DNA from: JACKBJ01 sp964549495
GTDB taxonomy: Bacteria; Chloroflexota; Anaerolineae; Epilineales; Epilineaceae
NCBI GenBank assembly: GCA_964549495.1
Contig: CAZJWJ010000026.1
Span: 1-57,562 of the forward strand
Reading direction: 5' to 3'
DNA length: 57,562 nt
A model generated the notes under the pieces. It was not told where the DNA came from. It searched no databases and saw only the letters and a list, made by a program, of their open reading frames with translations. The position numbers and the translations under genes are program-made. Below, piece after piece: positions 51,031-57,525 of this stretch; position 1 is the first letter of the stretch; every line of letters begins with the position of its first letter.

Positions 51031-51405
51031 ATGAGCGGGCTCTTCGATCGCATCCAGGCCGATCTCGACCAACGCGAGCGGATGGAAGGTCTTTCGCCGG
51101 TGGACCTCCTGGACTTGCCGGACGGGCTGCGCGAGCTGGTCCTGCTGCTGGCGCGCAAGGGAGAGTTGGACCTGCCGGCCATCGCCGAGGCGATCGGCGC
51201 GGAGCCGGAGGCGGCGGGGTCGCTGCTGGAGGACCTGGAGGACAAGGGCTTCGTCCTGCAGCGCGATATCCAGGGCGTGGCGCATTACCGCACCTACTTC
51301 GGGCAGCGGCGCCGGCGCGATCTGCCGGTCGACATCTGGGCCACCCTGCGCGAGCGCAGCGCGGCGGAGGAGGCCGAGGAGACGGGAGCGGAGGAGGACT
51401 CGTGA
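51031..51405 (+). CDS. winged-helix domain protein
   Basis: This is a 124-aa cytoplasmic protein. Residues about 25-90 fit a winged helix: DGLRELVLLLARKGELDLPAIAEAIGAEPEAAGSLLEDLEDKGFVLQRDIQGVAHYRTYF, that is helix, helix, recognition helix and a beta wing. The C-terminal tail is acidic (AAEEAEETGAEEDS). A GGAGG site is 7 bases before the ATG. The domain may bind DNA or act as a protein-protein adaptor; the acidic surface argues against simple DNA binding. Its stop overlaps the start of the cNMP-binding gene (GTGA), so the two products are probably made in similar amounts and may form a complex. Confidence 0.78.
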   Translation: MSGLFDRIQADLDQRERMEGLSPVDLLDLPDGLRELVLLLARKGELDLPAIAEAIGAEPEAAGSLLEDLEDKGFVLQRDIQGVAHYRTYFGQRRRRDLPVDIWATLRERSAAEEAEETGAEEDS

Positions 51406-52172
51406 GCGTCGACGAGGCGAGAGCCAAGGTCGATCCGGAGTCCACCGTCGCGGCGCCCGCGTTGGCCGAGCGCCTGCTCGATCTGCCCGAGCTCGCCTCG
51501 GCCTGGCAGCCGCTGGAGCTCGCGGCCGGCCAGGCGCTCTTTGCCGAGGGCGACCCGGGCGACGCCTTCTACAGCATCGTGGACGGCGAGATCGAGATCC
51601 ACGTGGCCGGGCGTGACGGCAACCGGGTGGTGCTCGAACGGCTCTCGGCCGGAGCGCATCTGGGCGAGCTGGCCCTGATCGACGGCGGGGCGCGATCGGC
51701 CGGCGCCCGCGCGATCACCGACTGCCGGCTGCGCCGGCTGCGGCGCGAGGACTTCCTCTCGGCCCTGCCCCAGCTGCCGGCCCTCTCTTCGACCACCATC
51801 GAATTGCTCAGCAGCCGCATGCGCCGCAACGCCGAATACATCAGCCTGGTCTCGCGCTGGGCCCGGCGCGTGGCCAGCGGCGACTACCAGGCCGCGCGGG
51901 CCCAGATCGAAGCCGAGGCGGCCGCCCACCAGGATCCGAACGTCGAGCCCTTCGTGCGGACCTTCGTCGAGATGATCGCGGCCGTGCAAGCGCGCGAGGC
52001 GCGGCTCGAGCGCGAGCTGGCGTCGCTGCGCATCGAGGTCGACCGCCGTCAGTACGAGGAGCAGCTGGCCGAGGTGACCGAGAGTGAGTTCTTTCGCTCG
52101 CTCCAGTCCAACGCACGCCAGATGCGCCAGCGGATCCGGGGCGAGGACGATGACGAGGTGGTGGGAACCTGA
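51402..52172 (+). CDS. cyclic-nucleotide-binding domain protein
   Basis: This is a 256-aa protein with a GTG start overlapping the preceding stop. Residues about 35-140 form a CAP-type cyclic-nucleotide-binding domain: LAAGQALFAEGDPGDAFYSIVDGEIEIHV, then the phosphate-binding cassette region HLGELALIDGGARSAGARAITDCRL, with the Glu and a nearby Arg conserved. No DNA-binding HTH follows. The C-terminal half (about 150-250) is helical and charged, with a predicted coiled coil (QAREARLERELASLRIEVDRRQYEEQLAEV). It therefore looks like a sensor that passes a nucleotide signal to a partner rather than a Crp-type regulator. As last gene of the prsW operon it could gate the ATPase or the protease; this is inference. 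Confidence 0.85.
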   Translation: MSVDEARAKVDPESTVAAPALAERLLDLPELASAWQPLELAAGQALFAEGDPGDAFYSIVDGEIEIHVAGRDGNRVVLERLSAGAHLGELALIDGGARSAGARAITDCRLRRLRREDFLSALPQLPALSSTTIELLSSRMRRNAEYISLVSRWARRVASGDYQAARAQIEAEAAAHQDPNVEPFVRTFVEMIAAVQAREARLERELASLRIEVDRRQYEEQLAEVTESEFFRSLQSNARQMRQRIRGEDDDEVVGT

Positions 52173-52185
52173 GCCGCGCGACCCT

Positions 52186-52222
52186 CATCGGGAACAAAGC
52201 GGTCCACTCGATTGTATTCCAT
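52186..52222 (+). promoter_or_regulatory. ECF-type promoter, copy 1 (candidate anti-sigma gene)
   Basis: CATCGGGAACAAA begins here, with GGAAC at 52191-52195 and CGATTGTA ending at 52216, 16 bases between GGAAC and TTGTA. A copy 570 bases downstream (52756-52792) shares the first 13 bases and the CG-TTGTA block. GGAAC-type -35 elements are typical of ECF sigma factors. The start at 52271 lies about 50 bases downstream of the predicted initiation point. Confidence 0.65.
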
Positions 52223-52270
52223 GTCGTAGCCCCAGCCGCCACCCACCATCCAGCACGGATCGCGAGACCG

Positions 52271-52738
52271 ATGAGCCCTGAGGCCCGACAACGCCACTTC
52301 GAAGCGCTGATCGACGACGCGTCGGACGCGGAGACCCGCGAGTCGGCCATCACGGCGCTGAGATCGGACGAAGACGGGCGTCGTCTGCTGGAGATCTGGC
52401 GCTGGATGGAGTCGGCCGAGGATCCGGTCGCCGAAGTCGACCTGTGGCCGGCCCTGCGGGAGCGCTTGCCGATCTCCGCGGAACCCTCCGCAGCCTCTCC
52501 GTCCGCCTGGCAGCGCTTCGGCGATCGCCTGGCGGGACTCCTCACGAGCCGGTCGCTGGCGACGGCGCTCGGGCTGTTCCTCATCCTGCTGGCCGGCCTG
52601 AGCTATCCGACGAATCCGGTTTCGGGCAGACCGGATCTCTCGGGCGCCGCAGCGGGTTCGATCCTCTGGCTGCCCATCTTCGAGCTTCTGGCCGGCCTGG
52701 CCTTGGTCGCCTACGGGCTGGGCCTCGGCCGCGAGTGA
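52271..52738 (+). CDS. two-TM membrane protein, candidate anti-sigma factor
   Basis: This is a 155-aa protein. Residues 1-90 are soluble and helical: HFEALIDDASDAETRESAITALRSDEDGRRLLEIWRWMES, then VDLWPALRERLP. The DLWP-x-hxxRL string is common in the linker of anti-sigma factors. Two transmembrane helices follow (about 96-115 and 130-150) with a short external loop between. There is no zinc-finger HxxxCxxC. It has its own ECF-type promoter, matching one in front of the next gene, and lies 1.1 kb from an ECF-like sigma gene and 2.3 kb from prsW. A membrane anti-sigma controlled by proteolysis fits, but homology is weak to the eye. The ribosome site is poor. Confidence 0.6.
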   Translation: MSPEARQRHFEALIDDASDAETRESAITALRSDEDGRRLLEIWRWMESAEDPVAEVDLWPALRERLPISAEPSAASPSAWQRFGDRLAGLLTSRSLATALGLFLILLAGLSYPTNPVSGRPDLSGAAAGSILWLPIFELLAGLALVAYGLGLGRE

Positions 52739-52755
52739 AGCCTGGTCATCCACGT

Positions 52756-52792
52756 CATCGGGAACAAATCGGAACCACCGGTTGTAGTTCCT
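52756..52792 (+). promoter_or_regulatory. ECF-type promoter, copy 2 (lipoprotein gene)
   Basis: CATCGGGAACAAA starts at 52756; GGAAC is at 52761-52765 and TTGTA at 52782-52786, the same 16-base spacing as in copy 1. It precedes the lipoprotein gene, leaving a leader of about 50 bases that contains a GAGGAGAAGAG ribosome site. Confidence 0.65.
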
Positions 52793-52843
52793 ACCAGTTT
52801 CGTTACCAAACCCTTCACTGCATCTCGAGGAGAAGAGAACCCC

Positions 52844-53755
52844 ATGCGAACCAACAAGCTTCTGCTGACTTCCGCCTTGGCCTTGCTGCTGCTCGGTAGC
52901 GCCGCTTGCGGCTCTGGTGACGACATGTCCGGCTCGGCCGTCCAGACCGAGGGGGATACGGGCGCCGCTCCAGGCGACGAGCCCGAGGAGCCCGAGAATC
53001 CCGAGGAGCCGGCCGAGCCCTCCAAGCCCGAGGAGCCCGAGGCGCCAGAAGGACCCGGCGCCGACGAGCCCGGCGGCGACGACAAGACGAGCTCCGGCGC
53101 GTCGAGCCTCCAGGAAGCCCTGGACTCGCACGGCGACACCGAGCGCCTGGCCAAGGAGATCATCGAGGAAGACTGCGGTGACAACGCGCAGTGCCTCGAG
53201 GAGCTGGACAAGCTGGTCGAGTACATCGAGGGCGGCTGTGGCGGCGACGGCTGCGCGCCCAATGTCGAGAAGTTCCTCGAGGACCTGACGCCGGCGCAGC
53301 GCCAGGGCGTGATCCCGGCCACCTTCCCGCAGAAGCGGGATCTGGACGGCGTGGCCGAGGACGCCGTGGCTCCGGAAGCACCCGACGAGGGTGACGAGTC
53401 CAAGGGTGAGGAGCCCGGCGACGAGCCGGCCGAGGATCCCGAGGCCGCCGACCAAGAGGCCAAGAACGAGGCCGTGGCCAACGTGGTCGACGAGCTGCGC
53501 AGCCTGGGCGGCGGCAGCAGCGACGCGGACTCCAGCGTCACCTGGAACGACATCGTCGCGATGATCTACGTCGAAGCCGAGACGCCCGAGAAGGCCAACG
53601 AGCTGGCCGAGGAGATCCAGGCCGCGCTGGAGACCGGCTTCGCCATGGACGCCGCCGGCACCGGCGCCGCCCTCCTGGACGGCACGGAGGTCGATGCGAA
53701 CGACGCAGCGGACGCGGTCGAGGCCGCCTGGGCCGATCAGGGCGACGAGGGCTGA
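52844..53755 (+). CDS. acidic secreted lipoprotein of unknown function
   Basis: This is a 303-aa protein with a lipoprotein signal: a basic start (MRTNK), a Leu/Ala core and a Cys at about residue 22 in LLLLGSAACGSGDD. The lipobox is slightly atypical, with Ser at -3. The mature part begins with a Glu/Pro-rich linker (GDEPEEPENPEEPAEP). A small domain carries five Cys (DCGDNAQC, GGCGGDGCAP) and may be disulfide-bonded. A second acidic linker and a helical C-terminus follow (SVTWNDIVAMIYVEAETPEKANELAEEIQ). There is a strong ribosome site and an ECF-type promoter shared with the preceding gene. It is a plausible output of the local sigma factor and substrate of LspA. The net charge is extremely negative, so cation binding is possible. 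Confidence 0.8.
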   Translation: MRTNKLLLTSALALLLLGSAACGSGDDMSGSAVQTEGDTGAAPGDEPEEPENPEEPAEPSKPEEPEAPEGPGADEPGGDDKTSSGASSLQEALDSHGDTERLAKEIIEEDCGDNAQCLEELDKLVEYIEGGCGGDGCAPNVEKFLEDLTPAQRQGVIPATFPQKRDLDGVAEDAVAPEAPDEGDESKGEEPGDEPAEDPEAADQEAKNEAVANVVDELRSLGGGSSDADSSVTWNDIVAMIYVEAETPEKANELAEEIQAALETGFAMDAAGTGAALLDGTEVDANDAADAVEAAWADQGDEG

Positions 53756-53794
53756 TGCACGAGGCCTTCCGGCCTGCCGAACCGAAGAGTCGAT

Positions 53795-53829
53795 GAGCGA
53801 GCGGGCGCCCGGCAGGCGCCCGCTTGCTC
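53795..53829 (+). terminator. long hairpin between lipoprotein and sigma genes
   Basis: GCGGGCGCC (53801-53809) pairs perfectly with GGCGCCCGC (53815-53823) around a 5-base loop, and the stem extends through GAGCGA (53795-53800) with TTGCTC (53824-53829) by one G-U and five Watson-Crick pairs, 15 pairs in all. Only a weak T-rich stretch follows. It probably ends the lipoprotein transcript and overlaps the putative -35 TTGCTC of the sigma gene. Confidence 0.6.
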
Positions 53830-53840
53830 TGCCCTTCGCA

Positions 53841-53862
53841 CTGTGTCACACTGCGCCGCCAT
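53841..53862 (+). promoter_or_regulatory. 22-bp element, copy 2 (at the sigma gene start)
   Basis: This is the exact copy of the element at 48801-48822. Here its last two bases (AT) belong to the sigma gene's ATG codon. No Shine-Dalgarno sequence is present between the element and the ATG. If CACACT acts as a -10, the mRNA would be leaderless; if TGTCACA acts as a -35, initiation would fall inside the open reading frame. Confidence 0.6.
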
Positions 53863-54451
53863 GACGAAGGGGGAGCAGCGGGGTGATGCTGAGATCGTCA
53901 AGGCCGTCCTGGATGGGGATCGGGAGGCCTATTCGCAGCTGGTGCGGCGCTACCAGCGCCGGATCCTGCATGCCATGTGGCGCGCCACCGGGAACCGGGA
54001 CGATGCCGAGGAGCTGAGCCAGGCCGTCTTCTGCCGCGCCTACTTCGCCCTGGCCTCCTTCGATCCGCAGTACCGCTTCTCGTCCTGGATCTTCCGGATC
54101 GCTCACAATCTCAGCATCAACCATCTCAAGCGCGGTGGGCGCGAGGTTCCGCTGGAAGATCTCTCCGATGCGGCCCGGGTCGGCAGCAGGGCGCCGGCCG
54201 ATCCCGATTCGCGGCCCGAAGAGCACCTGGCACAACGCGAGATCGCGCGCTCGGTGCGCCGGGCCATCGCCGAGCTGCCGGAGGAGTTCCGCGAGGTCAT
54301 CGCCCTGCGGCATCTGATGGAGATGTCCTACGTCGAGATCGGCGAGGCGCTGGAGCTGCCGATGGGCACGGTCAAGAGCCGCATCGCCCGGGGCCGGAAG
54401 CTGCTGGCCGAGCGCCTGGCCGAGGGCCGGGCGCGACCGGAGAGCGGGTGA
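53861..54451 (+). CDS. ECF-like RNA polymerase sigma-70 family factor
   Basis: This is a 196-aa sigma factor with regions 2 and 4 only. Region 2 (about residues 20-90) has AYSQLVRRYQRRILHAMWR, DDAEELSQAVFCRAYFAL and the core-binding/melting segment FSSWIFRIAHNLSINHLKR. Region 4 (about 125-180) has LPEEFREVIALRHLMEMSYVEIGEALELPMGTVKSRIARGRKLL, an HTH for the -35 box. The ATG at 53861 follows directly on the 22-bp element with no ribosome site. No anti-sigma gene follows; instead a response regulator begins 2 bases later, an uncommon pairing. The factor is the obvious candidate to read the GGGAACAAA/TTGTA promoters about 1 kb upstream. Confidence 0.93.
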   Translation: MTKGEQRGDAEIVKAVLDGDREAYSQLVRRYQRRILHAMWRATGNRDDAEELSQAVFCRAYFALASFDPQYRFSSWIFRIAHNLSINHLKRGGREVPLEDLSDAARVGSRAPADPDSRPEEHLAQREIARSVRRAIAELPEEFREVIALRHLMEMSYVEIGEALELPMGTVKSRIARGRKLLAERLAEGRARPESG

Positions 54452-54453
54452 AG

Positions 54454-55152
54454 ATGACGACCATCCTGGTGGTCGACGACGACGCGGACATCGTCGACTT
54501 GGCGGCGATGTACCTGGAATCCGAGGGCTTCGCGGTCGAACGCGCCGGCGACGGCAGCAGCGCATTGGCCAAGGTGGCGGCCGAGCCGCCGGACCTGGTG
54601 CTCCTGGACATCATGCTGCCCGAGATGGACGGCTGGGAGGTCTGCCGTCGCATCCGGGCCGAGGGCCAGCTGCCGGTGATCATGCTGACGGCCCGCGGCG
54701 ATCCGGTCGATCGGGTGGTCGGCCTGGAGCTGGGGGCGGACGACTACATCGTCAAGCCTTTCCACGGCCGCGAGCTGGTGGCCCGCGTCAAGGCGGTGCT
54801 GCGTCGCGCGCGCTCCGGCGGCCCGGCGCCGGAGGCCGGTGGCGATGTGCGGCAGCGCGCGGTGCAGGTCGGCGACGTGGTCATCGATCCGGCCCGCCGC
54901 GAGGTGCGCGTGGCGGGCGACAAGGTGGAGCTGCGCGCCCGGGAATTCGAGCTGCTGCTGCACATGGCCCGCAACGAGGGCATCGTCCAGAGCCGGGATC
55001 AGCTGCTCGACCGGGTCTGGGGCTACGACTTTCTGGGAGACAGCCGCACGGTCGACGTGCACGTGGCCCACGTGCGCCGCTACCTGGCCGGCAGCCAGCA
55101 GGTGCGCATCGACACGGTCTGGGGCGTGGGCTACAAGCTGGTGGCCGATTGA
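54454..55152 (+). CDS. OmpR/PhoB-family response regulator
   Basis: This is a 232-aa two-component regulator. The receiver domain (1-118) has the acidic pair in VVDDDADI, the phospho-acceptor Asp52 in LVLLDIMLPEMDG, a conserved Thr in LTARGD and Lys near 101 in IVKPF. The winged-helix DNA-binding domain (about 130-230) ends with DQLLDRVWGYDFLGDSRTVDVHVAHVRRYL and VWGVGYKLV, hallmarks of the OmpR family. It begins 2 bases after the sigma stop and 52 bases before the kinase gene, so the three are probably co-expressed. The sigma factor may thereby be coupled to the two-component output. Target genes are unknown; direct TCACAYT repeats lie just downstream. Confidence 0.95.
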   Translation: MTTILVVDDDADIVDLAAMYLESEGFAVERAGDGSSALAKVAAEPPDLVLLDIMLPEMDGWEVCRRIRAEGQLPVIMLTARGDPVDRVVGLELGADDYIVKPFHGRELVARVKAVLRRARSGGPAPEAGGDVRQRAVQVGDVVIDPARREVRVAGDKVELRAREFELLLHMARNEGIVQSRDQLLDRVWGYDFLGDSRTVDVHVAHVRRYLAGSQQVRIDTVWGVGYKLVAD

Positions 55153-55156
55153 GGCT

Positions 55157-55186
55157 TCACATTCCCCCATCGCGCGGGTCACACTT
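55157..55186. promoter_or_regulatory. direct repeat TCACAYT ahead of the kinase gene
   Basis: TCACATT (55157-55163) and TCACACT (55179-55185) recur 22 bases apart, two helical turns, within the 52-base gap between regulator and kinase genes. OmpR-family dimers bind direct repeats on one DNA face, so this may be an autoregulatory site. The second half also resembles part of the 22-bp element (GTCACACT). Confidence 0.4.
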
Positions 55187-55204
55187 TCCTAACGCCGGCG
55201 CGGC

Positions 55205-56779
55205 ATGATTCGGGGCATGATCCAGCGCATCCTGCCCAGCAGCTTGTACGCCCGCCTGATGCTGGCCTTCGGCGCCCTGGCCCTGCTGACGGCGGTCCTG
55301 GCCAACAGCGCCTCGCTGGCGCTCTACGGCATGCGCCTCGAGCGCCAGGAACGGGCGGCGATGGCCAACCAAGCCTCGACCCTGGCCAACCTGGTCGGCG
55401 CGGTGGCCGGCGAGGAGCCACTGCCGGCCGCGCGATTGGTCCGCCTGCTCTTCACCGACGTGCGCCTGCGCCGCTCGCTGCAACCGCTGATGATCGTCGA
55501 CGCCGAGGGCCGGCCCCTGGCCTCGATCGCGCCGAACGGTCCGGGACGAGGTCCCGGCGCGGGCCCCGGCCTGCAGCGGGGCGGCGACCGGCGTGAACCG
55601 TCCGCCAGCTTGCGGCCCCCCTTCGTGGATCCAGACCTGCGCTTCCCGCCGGTGGAAACCGACGCCGAGGGCCGGCCGGCGGTCTCGGAGATCCACGGGC
55701 CCAACGGCGGCCAGCTGCTCTACACCACCGTCCCCTTGACGCTCGACATCGAAGCCGACGCGCCTTGGACCCGCTTCATCGGGGACCGGGCCGCGCTCCC
55801 GCTCCACCTGGCCCTGGTGCGCCCGCGGGCCGAGCTGCGCGGCCTGTGGCGCTCGCTGCTGCCCTCGGTGGTCATCGTGGGGCTGGCGGCCCTCGGCCTG
55901 GCGATGCTGGCGGCCTGGCTCCTGGCACGCTCCATCGCCCGCCCAGTGGCGGCCCTCACCCGGGCCAGCCGGCAGATGGCCGGCGGCGACTACCAGGTCA
56001 GCGTGGCCGAGGACGACCGGGCCGGCGAGCTGGCCGATCTGGCCCGCAGCTTCAACCGCATGGCCCGCGCGGTGGCCGAGGCCGACCGCCGCCAGCGCGA
56101 TTTCGTGGTCAACGTCGGCCACGACCTGCGCACGCCCCTGACGACCATCCGCGGCTTCGCCGAGGCCCTCTCCGACGGCACCGCCCGCAGCCCCGAGCAG
56201 CGCGAGCGCGCGCTTTCCAGCATCCGATCCTCGAGCCAGCGCATGACCGAGCTGGTCGAGTCTTTGATCGACCTGGCCCGCCTGGAGGGCCAGGCCGGCG
56301 GCCTGAAACTGGAGCAGCGCTCGGCCCGCGACTTCCTCGATTCCGTCATCGAGGCCCAACAAGGCAACGCCAGCTTGCGCGGCGTAAGCCTAGAGACCGA
56401 GGTCGAGAACGACCTCGAGCTCTGGCTCGATCCCAACTGGATGCGACGGGCGGTAGGCAACCTGGTCGAGAACGCCATCCGCCACGGACCGGCCGGGGGG
56501 CGCGTGACCCTGCGCGCCGCTACCGACCGCTTCGACTCGGGCGAGCCGGCCCTACGCATCGAAGTCCGCGACGAGGGCCCCGGCATCCGGCTCGAGGACC
56601 TCCCGCGAATCTTCGAGCGCTTCTACCGCGGCGACCCGGCGCGCTCGAGCGCGGGCAGCGGCCTGGGCCTGGCCATCGCGCGCGAGATCGTCGAGGCCCA
56701 CGGGGGGCAGATCCACGCCAGCAATCCGCGCGAGGGTGGTGCGCTGTTGACGGTGCGGCTGCCCTACGATCGCCAGTGA
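55205..56779 (+). CDS. membrane sensor histidine kinase
   Basis: This is a 524-aa kinase. TM1 is at about residues 15-40 and TM2 at about 216-243, with an external sensor region of about 170 residues between them that contains a Gly/Pro/Arg-rich loop (APNGPGRGPGAGPG). A HAMP linker (about 240-295) leads to HisKA with the phospho-acceptor His306 in VVNVGHDLRTPLTTIRGF. The HATPase domain has the N-box NLVENAIRHGP, G1 DEGPGI, the F-box FERFYRGD and G2 GSGLGLAIAREIVEAHGG. It should phosphorylate the regulator encoded immediately upstream. ATG 55217 is an alternative start. The sensed signal cannot be read from sequence. A perfect palindrome GATCACCGGTGATC lies at its stop codon. Confidence 0.95.
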   Translation: MIRGMIQRILPSSLYARLMLAFGALALLTAVLANSASLALYGMRLERQERAAMANQASTLANLVGAVAGEEPLPAARLVRLLFTDVRLRRSLQPLMIVDAEGRPLASIAPNGPGRGPGAGPGLQRGGDRREPSASLRPPFVDPDLRFPPVETDAEGRPAVSEIHGPNGGQLLYTTVPLTLDIEADAPWTRFIGDRAALPLHLALVRPRAELRGLWRSLLPSVVIVGLAALGLAMLAAWLLARSIARPVAALTRASRQMAGGDYQVSVAEDDRAGELADLARSFNRMARAVAEADRRQRDFVVNVGHDLRTPLTTIRGFAEALSDGTARSPEQRERALSSIRSSSQRMTELVESLIDLARLEGQAGGLKLEQRSARDFLDSVIEAQQGNASLRGVSLETEVENDLELWLDPNWMRRAVGNLVENAIRHGPAGGRVTLRAATDRFDSGEPALRIEVRDEGPGIRLEDLPRIFERFYRGDPARSSAGSGLGLAIAREIVEAHGGQIHASNPREGGALLTVRLPYDRQ

Positions 56780-56791
56780 TCACCGGTGATC
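56778..56791. other. 14-bp perfect palindrome at the end of the kinase gene
   Basis: GATCACCGGTGATC spans the kinase stop codon region. It could be the operator of a neighbouring gene beyond the IS insertion, or a short stem ending the transcript. No T-run follows, so termination is unlikely. Confidence 0.35.
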
Positions 56792-56894
56792 GCTTGGCTT
56801 CATCCAGCGGACTGGCGTCGGCTGGGGTCCGCAAGCAACTCTTGCCTGGTGGGCTGATAGAGCACAGGATCGTGGGGGCAACCGCCTCGCGTCG

Positions 56895-56923
56895 ATGGCA
56901 AATCCGTCTCGCTGGTTTGCCAT
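56895..56923. other. inverted repeat ATGGCAAA/TTTGCCAT near the IS right end
   Basis: ATGGCAAA (56895-56902) and TTTGCCAT (56916-56923) form an 8-bp perfect stem with a 13-base loop, 14 bases outside the IS hairpin. It may belong to the target sequence or be part of the element's end. Confidence 0.35.
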
Positions 56924-56936
56924 GATAGTAGATAAT

Positions 56937-56956
56937 CCCCGCAGCAAGCTGCGGGG
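56937..56956. repeat. IS right-end hairpin
   Basis: An 8-bp perfect stem CCCCGCAG/CTGCGGGG with loop CAAG lies two bases beyond the tnpA stop. It is the right-end partner of the hairpin at 57431-57450, differing by one compensated base pair (GC to AT). Confidence 0.75.
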
Positions 56957-56958
56957 CT

Positions 56959-57390
56959 TTAGTCGTCCCACAACGTCAGTTGCTTCTCGACTACCCGCTT
57001 CTGGTACCGGATGTACTTCCTCACCACCTCTGCCGTCACTTCGTCCCCTACCGTCCGTACAAAGTAGCCGTCTCCCCAGAATTCTCCGCCCCACAGCTTC
57101 TGCCTCAACCATGGATATCGCTGGAACAGCTCCCTCGCCGACAGACTCTTCAGAATCTGCGCTACCCGCGCTGGCGCGTGACGTGGCGGCGCCAACAGGA
57201 AGAGATGGACGTGGTCCGGCATGACCTCCATCTCGTCGATCTCGATGTCATACGCCTCCGCAACCCGCATGAGGATCTCTTCCGCCGCCTCCGCCACCTC
57301 ACCCACCAGCACCCCTCGTCGGTACTTCGGTACCCATACGAAGTGGTACTTCAGGTCATATACTGCATGCGCACTCGCTCGCGGTCCCAT
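56959..57390 (-). CDS. tnpA: IS200/IS605 family Y1 transposase TnpA
   Basis: This is a 143-aa single-strand DNA transposase. The HUH motif is HVHLF within MPDHVHLFLLAPP; the catalytic Tyr lies in VRKYIRYQKR near the C-terminus. The N-terminal HAVYDLKYHFVWVPKYRR block is typical of the family. The enzyme excises and inserts circular single-stranded copies next to a short target tag during replication. Length is normal, so the copy looks intact. ATG 57390 is used; an in-frame GTG lies two codons upstream. There is no clear ribosome site, and a -10-like TAAAAT (57398-57403, minus strand) is very near the start. There is no accessory tnpB/RNA-guided nuclease gene. Confidence 0.93.
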   Translation of the reverse strand: MGPRASAHAVYDLKYHFVWVPKYRRGVLVGEVAEAAEEILMRVAEAYDIEIDEMEVMPDHVHLFLLAPPRHAPARVAQILKSLSARELFQRYPWLRQKLWGGEFWGDGYFVRTVGDEVTAEVVRKYIRYQKRVVEKQLTLWDD

Positions 57391-57430
57391 GGACACATTT
57401 TACCAGCCCTGCCGGGCTGGCCGCTTTCCT

Positions 57431-57450
57431 CCCCACAGCAAGCTGTGGGG
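57431..57450. repeat. IS left-end hairpin
   Basis: An 8-bp perfect stem CCCCACAG/CTGTGGGG with loop CAAG lies upstream of tnpA. It is followed by CATCCAGCGG (57451-57460), a 10-base string that also occurs at 56801-56810 on the other side of the element. Confidence 0.75.
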
Positions 57451-57525
57451 CATCCAGCGGGTTCCTTCGTGAATGGCTGCAAGGCGGCGACTGGTGAGAT
57501 AATGGGTATTGAACTAAACCGCTCC

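Larger units (their letters stand above)
56937..57450 (-). mobile_element. IS200/IS605-type element, tnpA only
   Basis: The element contains a single tnpA on the minus strand flanked by two matching hairpins, CCCCGCAG-CAAG-CTGCGGGG (56937-56956) and CCCCACAG-CAAG-CTGTGGGG (57431-57450). Such subterminal hairpins are the recognition sites of single-strand transposases of this family. The real tips lie a few bases outside and cannot be fixed here because the family makes no target duplication. There is no tnpB. The surrounding DNA is lower in GC than the rest of the window. Confidence 0.75.
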
